Source of the DNA: Mya arenaria
Taxonomy: Eukaryota; Mollusca; Bivalvia; Myida; Myidae
Direction: 5' to 3'
Length of the DNA stretch: 64,000 nt
NCBI RefSeq assembly: GCF_026914265.1
Contig: NC_069135.1
Span: 15,988,406 to 16,052,405, forward strand
Part shown: positions 33,001 to 45,525 of the stretch, in pieces
Layout of the letters: each line of letters opens with the position of its first letter
How positions within the stretch are numbered: position 1 is the first letter of the stretch
The notes under the pieces: model-generated
Databases searched by the model: none
Told to the model about the DNA's origin: nothing
The model's input: the letters and a program-made list of their open reading frames with translations, nothing else
Program-made: the position numbers and the translations under genes

Positions 33001-36000
33001 CAGTTTGCATAAACATTAATAATCATACCACAGTCTGCTGTGAAATTCCTTGTGTGGTTGACGGCCGTGCCGCCAATGTAAAACATGGGATGGATGGATG
33101 GCACCACATGAGAGACGTCCCCCATGTCGGTTGAGCCAGGAGGCGTCCCACTGTCCCAGGGCGCGCTCTCCGTCTGCACGATCGCTAGGTTTCCGGCGTA
33201 CAGGTCCGCAAGTGTGTTGTTGTGGAGCATGGAGGAGTATTTTGTTATTGTCGATGTCTCGACCTGAGATTTATAAGGACGACATGTTAATGTATAAATG
33301 ATAGCCGACCCTTTAATACTAATGTACAACGGTCCGCTGTAGGCGCCGGATGTGCGCTCATAGTATATCATTCCGTTATAGACGGAAGTACGTTCATAAT
33401 ACGAATGTTTACTTGGTTGGTAATATGCAAATTATAAAGACCATTGACCCCATAGCTTTAATCAGTCTATTATCTAGTTAACTCATATAATGCATTTTAA
33501 TTGTACCAATAATTGTCAATGTCATAATGGGATAGATTACACGTGCTACACATTAGTGTTGAAATGACTAACTACGCCCAAAATTATGGTCCAGGAACTA
33601 AGCGATATGTTTATATGATGCAAATGTCACGCTTTAAATTAGTACGTAATCAGCCAGATCTTGCTAGAAAATAATAGTACTATAGCATACGTCTCATTGG
33701 ATGGACAATTAATACAAATCAAGAAAAGGCCTCGTTGAGATATACCACAACACAGGTTACATTTGAGCGTATATTTTCAAAAGTCTTCATGTTTCTGCAA
33801 TTATTAAACCTTTGAAAAATTCTTACTGCAAAACAGTCACCAAATCATTGAAAATAGAAATTAGGTTAGTCCATTTACTATATTGGAATGAGGAATTTTG
33901 TGGATCTGTATTGATATAAATAGGCCATATTAATCAGATGGTTTAACATACCGTACAACCAGTAACAAGAGCGCCAGACTGGACAATATTCATAATCTTC
34001 CCTCTGAGTGTGTTCATCTCCGGGTCAGTGGGTGTCCGAATAGCGATGTGCAGCTTGGTCCGCTCCGGAATGACGTTCACCTTCACACCTCCCTCTAGTA
34101 TCACACCTGCAGGGGGAAGTAAACTTGTCCAATTAGGCTATAAGTAATATAAGAGGCAGAGGCCCGTCCTGCCAACCCAAAATGCCCAAACTCATTTAGC
34201 TGCTGGCATTCACAAAGACGGCATAGGTCGGAAAATAGAAATAATCCCATTTTAAGTCATTCCATCAGTTGCGAGGAGGTTCCGGGCTCATTATGAAACA
34301 AACTGGTAATTCAAGTATAAAGCAATAGAACGCATAAAAATATGTAATCGATATAATCTCACCAACGTTTTACTAGCCAGAAGGGTTGCAACGTTATATT
34401 GCAATGGAAACCATTTTTGACGGTTCATAGATGGGCAAAAGGGTTATGTTTATGGTCCATGTATCTTGAGATTGCGCTAAAGGCTTAAATCAATTGATTG
34501 TGCTTTCGTTGTCTCGTCCATAGAAATTATACAGTGTACACCAATTGTACCTACGTTATGCCGTCAATAGAAATTATACATAGTACACCAAGTGTATGTC
34601 AGTTAACCCGTACATAGATAATATACATTATTATACCTCACTTTTGTCTACAATGGTAAAATCCCATTACCCGAAAAAAAGAGATATTTTGACTGTCAAA
34701 AACATTTGGTACATTTTTGACACGTGACCAAGCGAAAATTCACTGTCAGGTCATGTGACCGCAGTGACATTTTGAATGTCATATAAGAGCAAATAACTGC
34801 TTCAATATTTTAGCTAAATCATGACGTGATTGCCTCCCTTATACACATACAGTAGTGACGTCACTATTCAATGTGTACACAAACACATCAGATGACATAA
34901 AATTAACGGTGGAATTTTGTTCCAGATATTATAATAAATAATTATTTTATTATGCTATATTGTTTATCTTGTTAAACTTGTTTTATTAAATGAAATAAAA
35001 ACATTTCAAAACTTTTTTAAGTACTTAATCTTGTTCGGTATAATAAAATAAATATCATATGGCATATGATATTTATATAGTGTACACCTATTGTGCGTCA
35101 GTTAACCCGTCCATAGATAATATACATTGTACACCAATTGTGCGAACGTTATGCCGTCCATAGATAATATACAGTGTACACCTAGTGTACGTCAGTTATC
35201 CCGTCTATAAATAATATACAGTGTACACCTATTGTACGTACGTTATCCCGTCCATAGGTAATATACAGTATACACCAATTGTGCGTCAGTTATCCCGTAA
35301 ATAGATAATATACAGTGTAAATTTATTTTGCGTCAGTTATCCCGTCCATAGATAATATACAGTGTACACCAATTGAGTGTACGTTATCCCGTCCATAGAT
35401 GATATACAGTGTACAACTATTGTACGTACGTTATCCCGTCCATAGATAATATACAGTGTACACCTATTGTACGTACGTTATTCCGTCCATAGATAATATA
35501 CAGTGTACACCTATTGTGCGTCAGTCATCTCGTCCATATATAATATACAGTGTACACCAATTGTACATACGTTATCCCGTCCATAGATAATATACAGTGT
35601 ACACCAATTGTACGTACGTTATTCCGTCCATAGATAATATACAGTGTACACCTATTGTACGTCAGTTATTCCGTCGATAGATAATATACAGTGTACACAC
35701 CAGATGTACGTCAGTTATTCCGTCCATAGATAATATACAGTCTACACCTATTTTACGTACGTTATCCCGTCCATAGATAATATACAGTGTACACATATTG
35801 TACGTACGTTATCCAGTCCATAGATAATATACAGTTTACACCAGAGGTACGTCAATTATTCCGTCCATAGATAATATAGTGTACACCTATTGTACGTACG
35901 TTACCCCTTCCATAGATAATATACAGTGTACACCTATTGTACGTACGTTATCCCGTCCATAGGTAATATACAGTATACACCAATTGTGCGTCAGTTATCC

Positions 36001-38677
36001 CGTAAATAGATAATATACAGTGTAAATTTATTTTGCGTCAGTTATCCCGTCCATAGATAATATACAGTGTACACCAATTGAGTGTACGTTATCCCGTCCA
36101 TAGATAATATACAGTGTACAACTATTGTACGTACGTTATCCCGTCCATAGATAATATACAGTGTACACCTATTGTACGTACGTTATTCCGTCCATAGATA
36201 ATATACAGTGTACACCTATTGTGCGTCAGTCATCTCGTCCATATATAATATACAGTGTACACCAATTGTACATACGTTATCCCGTCCATAGATAATATAC
36301 AGTGTACACCAATTGTACGTACGTTATTCCGTCCATAGATAATATACAGTGTACACCTATTGTACGTCAGTTATTCCGTCGATAGATAATATACAGTGTA
36401 CACACCAGATGTACGTCAGTTATTCCGTCCATAGATAATATACAGTCTACACCTATTGTACGTACGTTATCCCGTCCATAGATAATATACAGTGTACACA
36501 TATTGTACGTACGTTATCCAGTCCATAGATAATATACAGTTTACACCAGAGGTACGTCAATTATTCCGTCCATAGATAATATAGTGTACACCTATTGTAC
36601 GTACGTTACCCCTTCCATAGATAATATACAGTGTACACCTATTGTACGTCAGTTATTCCGTCCATAGATAATATACAGTACGTTATCCAGTCCATAGATA
36701 ATATACAGTGTACATCTGTTGTACGTACGTAATCCAGTCCATAGATAATATAAAGTGTACACCTATTGTACGTACGCTATCCAGTTCATAGATAATATAC
36801 AGTGTACACCTATTGTACGTACGTTATCCAGTCCATAGATAATATACAGTGTACACAAATTGTACGTACGTTATCCCGTCCATAGATAATAAACAGTGTG
36901 TACATGCATATAAATGATGTTGGGGTATTTCAAATTTGTATTTCTTTAAATCAACTTACATCTTGTCTTTGCATGGTCATAGCGAAATCATAAAATACTT
37001 GGAGTAAAATAATCTTTATAACGATTCATGTTATTAAATGATTCGTTTCCGTTCCGTTGTGGTACCGTGCTTACAGTGTATTCTCCAGTCCGGTTTGCAC
37101 TGTTGTCGGAGACAGGAAATTCCCTGGTAGCACGTGACAGCAGCGTCCAGAGCGTTGATGCCTTCCCAGGGGTAGCCGGCCGCGTGAGACGCCCTACCCA
37201 TGTACACCGCCTCGATTCTGAAATGGGCGTATAGTAACACTTGATATGACTTGACTAAAATAATTTTGGCAAAACACGGGTAAAGAAACTGACATTTTTT
37301 TTCCACTGATCTGCGAGGTGTTCTCATGTTCGTACATCTATTGACAATATTATAAATGATTTGGCCTTTAAAAAATTATATTTATACACGTCTACTTAAA
37401 TAGGTTAACGTTGTACTTCACTACATGTATCTGTATTTAATTTACAACTTTAATACTGAAACACGCACATTTCAACAGCTAAGGCATTCGGTTTAATGCC
37501 GTTGACGGGAAACGGATGTGACATCATAGCCACGTCTACCTCAGAAAACGCTCCTGCGTCAATCATCTTCACCTTGCCCCCACCCCCTTCCTCCGCCGGG
37601 GTCCCCAGAACAGTCACCTGATGAAGTGCATCAATATTTTTTTTTAAAAACCCACCGAATTTATGAAATTAGGAAACTGAAAAAACACATGCAAACTAAA
37701 TGGTAGTGTATCGTTTTTAATATACTTGTATTTACAGGATCATGCTGTTTCCCGTGCCAGGATAACAAGACAAACTAAGTAAAATATCATTCATATATCT
37801 AATGTAGGATTTTTAATGCTGTAACAGTCGTTGACATGCCTGTCCAAGAGGTTTTCCAGCGGCCTTCATGGCGGCCATGAGTCCCAACCCCGCTCCCACT
37901 CCAACTTCTGCTATAAGATTGTGTCCGCACGCGTGGCCTATTTCCGGTAGCGCGTCATACTCGCTGATGAAGGTCACGTTAGGGCCGTCCGCGCGTGATC
38001 CGTACGTCGCTTTGAACGCCGTCTCCAGCTTGTACGAACGCTCCGTCTACAATAATGTTAGACAATTATTATTATTGGGTTAAAATGATTGAAAAAAAAT
38101 GTTAACAGCATGCCAATCCCAATTTCGTTAATTCGCCATTAATCTTTTTACATTTTCAAACACAGAGTTGACTGCATATTAAAAGTTCCTTTAAAGATGC
38201 ACTTTTACTCCCAAATACGATTTTCCATTATAAATAATAATTGTTTTAATATTCCAAAAAGGATGAATAAATGTCAACAACAATGTTTCTTATGAAGGAT
38301 ACCGGGTTTAATTTCATTGAATGTTTTTGCGCTTTCTGCTGTTAAATACACGGATACAATCTTGCTATCAGTAATTAATATTTTCCATAAATGCATTATT
38401 TAGTAAATAGTTAAAGGTGTATCACTCACAATAGATATTTGTTGTACATGTGTATGTGTTAACTTTAATTAAGAGTGTCAAGTTAAAAATGGTTCATATC
38501 AGGTACCTGAAATTCATTGTTTTCCAAATAATTTGTCAACACTCTGTGCGCATGTTTTTCCTCAAAATTGAGTTCCGGATGTTTCCAGATGTCGGCACTC
38601 AAGTCTGCTAGGTCAGCGGCCGCCGCGTCTATTGCGTCACAAGCCGCCTTCTTCAAGATGTCCACCAGCTCCGACAT
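30025..38677 (-). CDS. PM20D2-like M20 dipeptidase, copy B (7 exons, 402 aa)
   Basis: Paralogue of the plus-strand gene at 5268, inverted. Exons in transcript order: 38677-38507, 38046-37840, 37617-37469, 37217-37075, 34106-33952, 33263-33029, 30173-30025. Exon phases are identical to copy A, and exons 2-5 have identical lengths (207, 149, 143, 155). The frame is 403 codons and closes with TGA. The metal-site motifs are kept: GHACGHN (94-100), EE (135-136), H160 and H345 in NHTRNF. The expected reaction is hydrolysis of small (beta-alanyl-type) dipeptides in the cytosol. Exons 2 and 4 are nearly identical to copy A at protein level, while exons 1 and 5-7 are far more diverged, and the C-terminus is longer and Lys-rich (MKKEKDGEN). 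Intron 2 starts with GC rather than GT. Intron 4 contains a 2.4-kb minisatellite, and MITE family A copies lie 25-30 bases from two splice sites. Confidence 0.9.
30203..30576 (-). mobile_element. MITE family A, copy 3 (intron 6 of copy B)
   Basis: Runs from GTGACACTCTTATTCA to GGGAGTTAGAGTGCATCTTT and is close to the copy at 9247. Its edge lies about 30 bases upstream of the acceptor of the last exon, so the element supplies or borders the branch-point region. Confidence 0.8.
30577..32251. other. Intron 6 of copy B, unassigned
   Basis: AT-rich intron sequence. Frames under 75 codons carry no recognisable motif. GGCGGATCCAAGG at about 30979 resembles a bivalve repeat edge also glimpsed near 41275. 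Confidence 0.35.
32252..32395. mobile_element. 144-bp hairpin element (intron 6 of copy B)
   Basis: The left arm TTAATCGCATTTTTTCTTGC continues to GAACGCA. It pairs with the right arm, whose reverse complement starts TTGATCGCATTGTTTCTTGC. An inner palindrome GAAGCGCGCTAGCGCTTC sits near the centre. It is consistent with a small MITE. Confidence 0.7.
34520..36905. repeat. ~47-bp minisatellite with higher-order repeat (intron 4 of copy B)
   Basis: About 45-50 units of 43-47 bp, built on CCATAGATAATATACAGTGT followed by a GTACGTACGTTAT or GTGCGTCAGTTAT variant. A segment of about 0.7 kb is repeated almost unchanged: landmarks near 35255 and 35963 are about 708 bp apart. Degenerate units begin near 34520, separated from the main array by about 450 bp of non-repetitive AT-rich sequence. 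The array lies wholly between exons 4 and 5. Confidence 0.92.
38191..38480 (+). mobile_element. MITE family A, copy 4 (intron 1 of copy B)
   Basis: Runs from TTAAAGATGCACTTTTACTC to TTAAGAGTGTCA and carries the CCAAAAAGGATGAATAAATG and CTTATGAAGGATACCGGG blocks. It is shorter than the other copies. Its right edge is about 25 bases from the exon 1 donor of copy B. Confidence 0.8.
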
Positions 38678-39046
38678 GACTTCCAGTTAACGATGTAAAT
38701 CCCTAGAGTCACGCAGTGTTTAGTTTAATGCTTGTGCTCGTCCTAATTACAATAAATAACATATGCTGATCATTAGAGCTGTATGTGAGAGTGAATACAT
38801 CCGCCAAATGAAACACAGCATGCATCTATATTTATATACATACCCACAGTTGTTTACGATTAACAATGTTCTAGTTTCTGTTTGAAATGATATTAACTTT
38901 AATCGGTCAAGATATTATTTAAAGCGGCGACTCGTATGACCTTAAAATGATATCTCGTCTGTAATGCACGTCTTCATAACGACAATTGAAAATGCGAGTG
39001 TATAATTTATTTTTATATAGGGAAGTGGGTGGGGTTTTGTAACATG

Positions 39047-39095
<49 letters not shown>

Positions 39096-39300
39096 TGCGT
39101 GCGTGTGTTGACCTTTTAATTTCCCTGTACATTTATGGTATGCGTGGTTCGGGGCACACCAAACCGGGAACATACCTCACATAATTTTTCATAAATATAG
39201 GGAATTTTCTACATACAAGTGTATTAAATTTCCAATTATATCAATATGATATATCCAGATGTTAAAACATGTATGACATAACTAACAAGGTGAACACACA
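38678..39300. other. 5' flank of copy B with a GT/GTGC microsatellite
   Basis: A (GT)n run followed by (GCGT)n at about 39049-39110 is the only clear structure. I see no convincing TATA box upstream of the copy B start on the minus strand. Confidence 0.6.
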
Positions 39301-40720
39301 TATAATTATATGTAAAAATATATAATATTAATAAACAAAGAAAAGAAGTGAAAAGGTAAATAAAATAAAATATATAAAACAGTATGTTCTTGTACAAAGT
39401 CTATCAATTTTAACAGTTTTTAAAAAAATCTTCAGCAAGTTTTAAACTACTCTTTAACCCAATAAAGGATGGTCGTATTTTTCTTCTTTTACAGAGATTT
39501 CATAACTAAGTATAATATATTAAATTGAATTTTTACAAAAAATGCCTGGCAATTTAATGGTTAAAATTCATTTAGGGCAGATAAAAAATCTTTAACACAG
39601 TTGATTAAGGTTTGAACAATCTCACTATTCCAGAATATATGAATCAAAGTTTCCTCTTCCAACTAACAGAATGTACATCATCTATCACTAACAATATTAA
39701 TTTTCAACAAAAGTGAGTTTGTAGCTAAAATCCTATGTATAATTCTTGTTTGAAACGATCGAATATATGTATAACTTGTAATACTTAATACCAATCCATA
39801 GATCTTTTTCCAATATACATTCTGGAAAACAATGTTCCGTTTAGCCTGACAGGTTGATTATAGCCTTAATTTTTATCAATTCATTATATTTTTTTTTACT
39901 TCCTTTGGTTTCAAGCAAAATATCCTTAACACATCATGACATTGATGGGTTTTGAGTTCTATCATTAGTACTAAACGTAACTTTACATGTTTTTATGGAG
40001 TTCTTAAAAACTCTTTTTAAACCTTTGAACATTATGAAATTTATATTTGTCCCTGTAAGATTTTCTTTGTATCTTTTTGTTACAAATGTGTCTGTTTCAT
40101 CAACAATATCTTTAATAAAACGTATTCCTCTATTATAAAGACTTTTGACAAAAATACCTTCATTACCAATCTTCAAATGATGGTTGTAAAACAAAGGTGT
40201 ATCTAGTATATTCTCAACAGTATCAGTTGATAATTTATCAATGTAGCTATTAAATATGTTTATTACATCAATCCAAAAATTATTTTTTTAATTTCTTTAT
40301 TATACTTTCAGCAAACAATTTTCCTGTATTAAATACTTTACAGACACCAAACAATGAGTTCATTAACACATAACATTTTCCTTCACTATTCACAAATTTT
40401 CTAAGCCAAGAGAGTTTTAAGCTATTACAATATGCTACAACATCTATCATTTTAAACCTCCATTACTGTATTCGTTTACTAAAACAGAGTTTTTTTTATC
40501 TTATGGGGTCCATCCCAAATGAAATCATAGAACATGTTTATGATTTTATTGAATACGTGTGTACTTGGGTTTGGCAATGACATAAAAGTTGTGTGAAAAT
40601 GGGAAGTAACAATGATTTTACAACAGTGGTCTTTCCAATTGGAGTTAACTACCTTCTTTTCCAATCACTGATACATATCTTCACGTCTTCTATTTTGAAT
40701 GTAAAATTAAATTGTATCAT
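39300..40720 (-). pseudogene. L1/Tx1-like LINE remnant (C-terminal region of ORF2)
   Basis: Minus-strand frames read, in order, LPNPSTHVFNKI..FIWDGPHKIKK, then a stretch with LFYNHHLKIGNEGIFVKSLY and RGIRFIKDIVDE. A decayed Cys/His segment resembling CTFC..EEETLIHIFWN follows near 39620-39690. This matches the region after the reverse-transcriptase domain in L1/Tx1-type ORF2 proteins. Several stops and frame changes interrupt it. The catalytic RT core is absent, so this is a 5'-truncated dead copy. Confidence 0.75.
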
Positions 40721-41490
40721 TTTGCTAGATCTACATCAACAATCAAACATTTTGTAACATGTTGGCAAGGGTAGCGTGAATATCGTTGTAATTTATCCCA
40801 CGCTAGTTATTGAACGGTCAAGGTCCGCCTGCTTGTTACCGTTCCGATATAGGGGATACTGTGATGGTGGCACACGATATAATGCATAATCATCATTTGA
40901 ATTATTATACGAGTATATCAACAAAAATAACTAGGGTCCATGTCAGTCAAAATAAATGTTCGACGTTTTATGTTACATATAATATATACTAGATTTTTAT
41001 CTACATAAAGTAATAAATATATATATCAGAAACACCCGGCGCGCGCCCCATCCAAAATCGTCCAAGTTTACTTTTTATATCAATATGGAAAAAAGTAAAA
41101 AAAAAATACGCTCATAATGCACCATTTCCGACTACAAAATGATTTTTTTTTCTTGAGGGAGTAATCCAAAAATCCCCTTGCAAACACTTTATGCCATATA
41201 CTTTCGGTTCTGAGGGAGGGGCGCATGTCAAAAGGTTGCGCCCCTAAGTTACGCCCCCTCTAACGTCAATTTCTTGATCCGCCCGTGAAAGGTGTTTACA
41301 CATTAATAACAACCCATTTATAACTTGTGAAAATAACAATATATTTTATAGCCTTAAATAGCTATACTTTATAAATTACGTAAAAGCATATTTCATATCG
41401 ATGGAGCATGTAAGAGTTTGTTTAAAAGGGGCACAATATAGGTCGATGCAAAATGATGAACAATTGATTGTAGAAAAACTCCCATTTATA
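40721..41490. other. Unassigned sequence with repeat-like segment
   Basis: The part at 41035-41285 contains homopolymer runs and a GGGGCGCATG..GCGCCCC motif, and ends in TTCTTGATCCGCCCGTG. It looks like the edge of an interspersed repeat but cannot be assigned. No gene is seen. Confidence 0.35.
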
Positions 41491-41497
41491 ATGGATT

Positions 41498-41636
41498 CTT
41501 CTTCTTCTTCTTCTTCTTCTCCTTCTTCTTCTTCTTCTTCTTCTTCTTCTTCTTCTTCTTCTTCTTCTTCTTCTTCTTCTTCTTCTTCTTCTTCTTCTTC
41601 TTCTTCTTCTTCTTCTTCTTCTTCTTCTTCTTCTTC
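41498..41636. repeat. (TTC)n / (GAA)n microsatellite, ~46 triplets
   Basis: Pure TTC triplets with one CTCCTT interruption near 41520. The purine/pyrimidine asymmetry is of the kind able to form triplex DNA. The poly-Glu, poly-Ser and poly-Arg frames it produces are not genes. Confidence 0.97.
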
Positions 41637-41649
41637 GGTGGAGAAATAA

Positions 41650-44515
41650 TGGCCTGCTAACTTGGTGCATAACGCATTCTGGTGTGTAGGGCTGACAACA
41701 TGGTGCATAACACATTCTGGTGTGTAGGGCTGACAACATGGTGCATAAAGCATTTTGGTGTGTAGGGCTGACAGCATAGTGCATAACACATGTTGGTGTG
41801 TAAGGCTGACACCATGGTGCATAACGCATGATGGTGTGTAGGGCTGACAGCATAGTGCATAACACATGTTGGTGTGTAAGGCTGACACCATGGTGAGTAA
41901 CGTTTTAAGACTGTTGGGCTGACACCATGGTGAGTAACGCATTTTGGTGTGTTAGGCTGACACCATGGTGAGTAACTCATTTTGGTGTGTTGGGCTGACA
42001 CCATGGTGAATAACGTATTAAGAGTGTTGGGCTGACACCATGGTGAGTAACGATTTTTTGGTGTGTTGGGCTGACACCATGGTGAGTAACGTTTTTAGAG
42101 TGTTGGGCTGACACCATGGTGAGTAACGCAATTTGGTGTGTTGGGCTGACACCATGGTGAGTAACGTTTTTAGAGTGTTGGGCTAACACCATGGTGAGTG
42201 ACGCATTTTGGTGTGTTGGGCTGACACCACGGTTAGTAACGTATTTTGGTGAGTTACGCTGACACCATGGTGGGTAACGTATTTTGGTGTGTTGGGCTGA
42301 CACCATGGTGAGTAACGCATTTTGGTGTGTTGGGCTCACACCATGGTGAGTAACGTATTTTGGTGTGTTGGGCTGACACCATGGTGAGTAACGCATTTTG
42401 GTGTGTTAGGCTGACACCATGGTGAATAACTCATTTTGGTGTGCTGGGCTGACACCATGGTGAGTAACGTATTAAGAGTGTTGGGCTGACACCATGGTGA
42501 GAAACGATTTTTTGGTGTGTTGGGCTGACACCATGGTGAGTAACGTTTTTAGAATGTTGAGCTGACACCATGGTGAGTAACGTATTTTGGTGTGTTGGGC
42601 TGACACCATGGTGAGTGACGCATTTTGGTGTGTTAGGCTGACACCACGGAGAGTAACGTATTTTGGTGAGTTAGGCTGACACCATGGTGAGTAACGTATT
42701 TTGGTGTGTTGGGCTGACACCATGGTGAGTGACGCATTTTGGTGTGTTGGGCTGACACCACGGTGAGTAACGTATTTTGGTAAGTTAGGCTGACACCATG
42801 GTGAGTGACGTATTTCGGTGAGTTAGGCTGACACCATGGTGAGTAGCGTTTTTGGTGTGTTGGGCTGACACCATGGTGAGTAACGTATTTTTGGTGTGTT
42901 TGGCTGACACCATGGTGAGTAACGTATTTTGGTGTGTTGGGCTGACACCATGGTGAGTAACGTATTTTGGTGTGTTGGGCTGACACCATGGTGAGTAACT
43001 CATTTTGGTGTGTTGGGCTGACACCATGGTGAGTAACGTTTTTAGAGTGTTGGGCTGACACCATGGTGAGTAACGTATTTTGGTGTGTTGGGCTGACACC
43101 ATGGTGAGTAACGTTTTTAGAGTGTTGGACTGACACCATGGTGAGTAACGTTTTTAGAGTGTTGAGCTGACACCATGGTGAGTAACGTTTTTAGAGTGTT
43201 GAGCTGACACCATGGTGATTAACGTTTTTTGAGTGTTGAGCTGACACCATGGTGACTAACGTTTTTTGAGTGTTGAGCTGACACCATGGTGAGTAACGTT
43301 TTTAGAGTGTTGAGCTGACACCATGGTGAGTAACGTTTTTAGAGTGTTGGGCTGACACCATGGTGAGTAACGTTTTTAGAGTGTTGGGCTGACACCATGG
43401 TGAGTAACGTTTTTAGAGCGTTGGGCTGACACCATGGTGAGTAACGTATTTTGGTGTGTTAGGCTGACACCATGGTGATTAACGATTTTTGAGTGTTGAG
43501 CTGACACCATGGTGAGTAACGTTTTAGAGTGTTGAGTTGACACCATGATGAGTAACGTATTTAGAGTGTTGAGCTTACACCATGGTGAGTAACGTTTTTA
43601 GAGTGTTGGGCTGACACCATGGTGGGTAACGTATTTTGGTGTGTTGAGCTGACACCATGGTGAGTAACGTTTTTAGAGTGTTGAGCTGACACCATGGTGA
43701 GTAAAGTTTTTAGAGTGTTGGGCTGACACCATGGTGAGTAACGTATTTTGGTGTGTTGGGCTGACACCACGGTGAGTAACGTTTTTTGGTGGGTTGGGCT
43801 CACACCATGGTGAGTAACGTATTTTTGGTGTGTTGGGCTCACACCATGGTGAGTAACACATTTTGGTGTGTTAGGCTGACAACATGGTGAGTAACGTATT
43901 TTGGTGTGTTGGGCTGACAACATGGTGAGTAACGCATTTTGGTGTGTTAGGCTCACACCATGGTGAGTAACGCATGTTGGTGTGTTGGGCTGACACCGTG
44001 GTTCGTAACGCATTTTGGTGAGTTGGGCAGAGACCATGGTGAGAGACGCATTTTGGTGTGTTGGGCAGAGACCATGGTGAGAGACGCATTTTGGTGTGTT
44101 GGGCTCACACCATGGTGAGTAACGTTTTTAGAGTGTTGGGCTGACACCATGGTGAGTAACGTATTTTGGTGTGTTGGGCTGCTGACACCATGGTTCGTAA
44201 CGTATTTTGGTGATTTGGGCAGAGACCATGGTGAGTGACGCATTTTGGTGTGTTGGGCTCACACCATGCTGAGTGACGCATTTTGGTGTGTTGGGCTCAC
44301 ACCACGGTGAGTGACGCATTTTGGTGTGTTGGGCTCACACCACGGTGAGTGACGCATTTTGGTGTGTTGGGCTCACACCACGGTAAGTGACGCATTTTGG
44401 TGTGTTGGGCTCACACCACGGTGAGTGACGCATTTTGGTGTGTTGGGCTCACACCACGGTGAGTGACGCATTTTGGTGTGTTGGGCTCACACCACGGTGA
44501 GTAACGCATTTTGGT
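41650..44515. repeat. 37/38-bp minisatellite, ~75 copies
   Basis: The unit is built from CTGACACCATGGTGAGTAAC plus TATTTTGGTGTGTTGGG or TTTTTAGAGTGTTGGG variants. Each unit carries the palindrome CACCATGGTG and a sequence matching a strong splice donor (ATG|GTGAGTAA). Variant types alternate in blocks, which suggests local amplification. It lies in the intergenic space between copy B and the GTPase-kinase. Confidence 0.95.
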
Positions 44516-45525
44516 GGTGTTCCAAATTGGGCTCTAAAGTTGTTGTTTTTAGATCGATTGATTGTAATGGTTCTGAATTTTGAAAGTGTTGTAAGTGTTG
44601 TAACGGCTCGTAACAATTGAAAAGAACGACAAGAACAATAAATAATGCATTTTATTTTAGCATCCGCGCCACAGCACAAGAACAAATGATGTTTCCATTT
44701 GTGTTGCTTGATTGGAAGACAAAACTTTAAACAAAATAAAATGTATCACTTAACTCCACTCTAGTTCACCAAACCTCACCATGAAAACGCCGCTACAATG
44801 GTCTCCTTTTCGTTAAAAATTCCAATCTCCTGCGTTACAATATTAGACGGAAAAGGCGAGAAATCAATGTGGTTAAGATAAGAAATCTGTTTAATAACGG
44901 TTAGAGTTGGTGTTTATATGGCACAAGGCTTTCATTGACTAATATTTTACTAGACAACATCAATTCAAGAACATATATGTATTTAAGATGGTAAACATTC
45001 CATATAATGCAATGCTTTATACTATATCATGTTTCACCATTCCAACTAAAGCATTCCAAACTCAAAAACATGTGATTAAAGCATGTTGATTTGAAGACTT
45101 CCTTGTCGTATGAACCAATCACATACGAGTATGTATAAATTCAATGATCCCTTTTCAATTGTAAACAAAGTTGAAATGAAATTAAAACCGTACGAATTGT
45201 TATAACTAGTACTGTAATCGTTAATCATTGACCTTGGTAATTTTGACATAATGGAACAATAGCTTAATCAATATCCTTGCCAAGTTTTAACACCTTGTCA
45301 TAGACCATCACATGAATCATTCCTTTTAGATTTTGCAAACTAGGAAGTTACATATTAAATCAGATTTTTTATTCTACTAATTTCAATTAAGTATTCTGCC
45401 AATGCAATAGAACAATTTAGACAAAAACTTAAACATGTGTATAAAAAGCCCGTAAACATACTGCATCCATTCCATTCCAAGGACGATAGGCTGTCATTCT
45501 ATAATATACCATCGACAAACAGTTA
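44516..45525. other. Unassigned AT-rich intergenic sequence
   Basis: Unique sequence with only short frames and no domain signal. Confidence 0.4.

Noticed and set aside
41376-41942. Poly-Glu/poly-Ser/poly-Arg proteins
   Set aside because: Generated by the TTC run and neighbouring 38-bp repeats.
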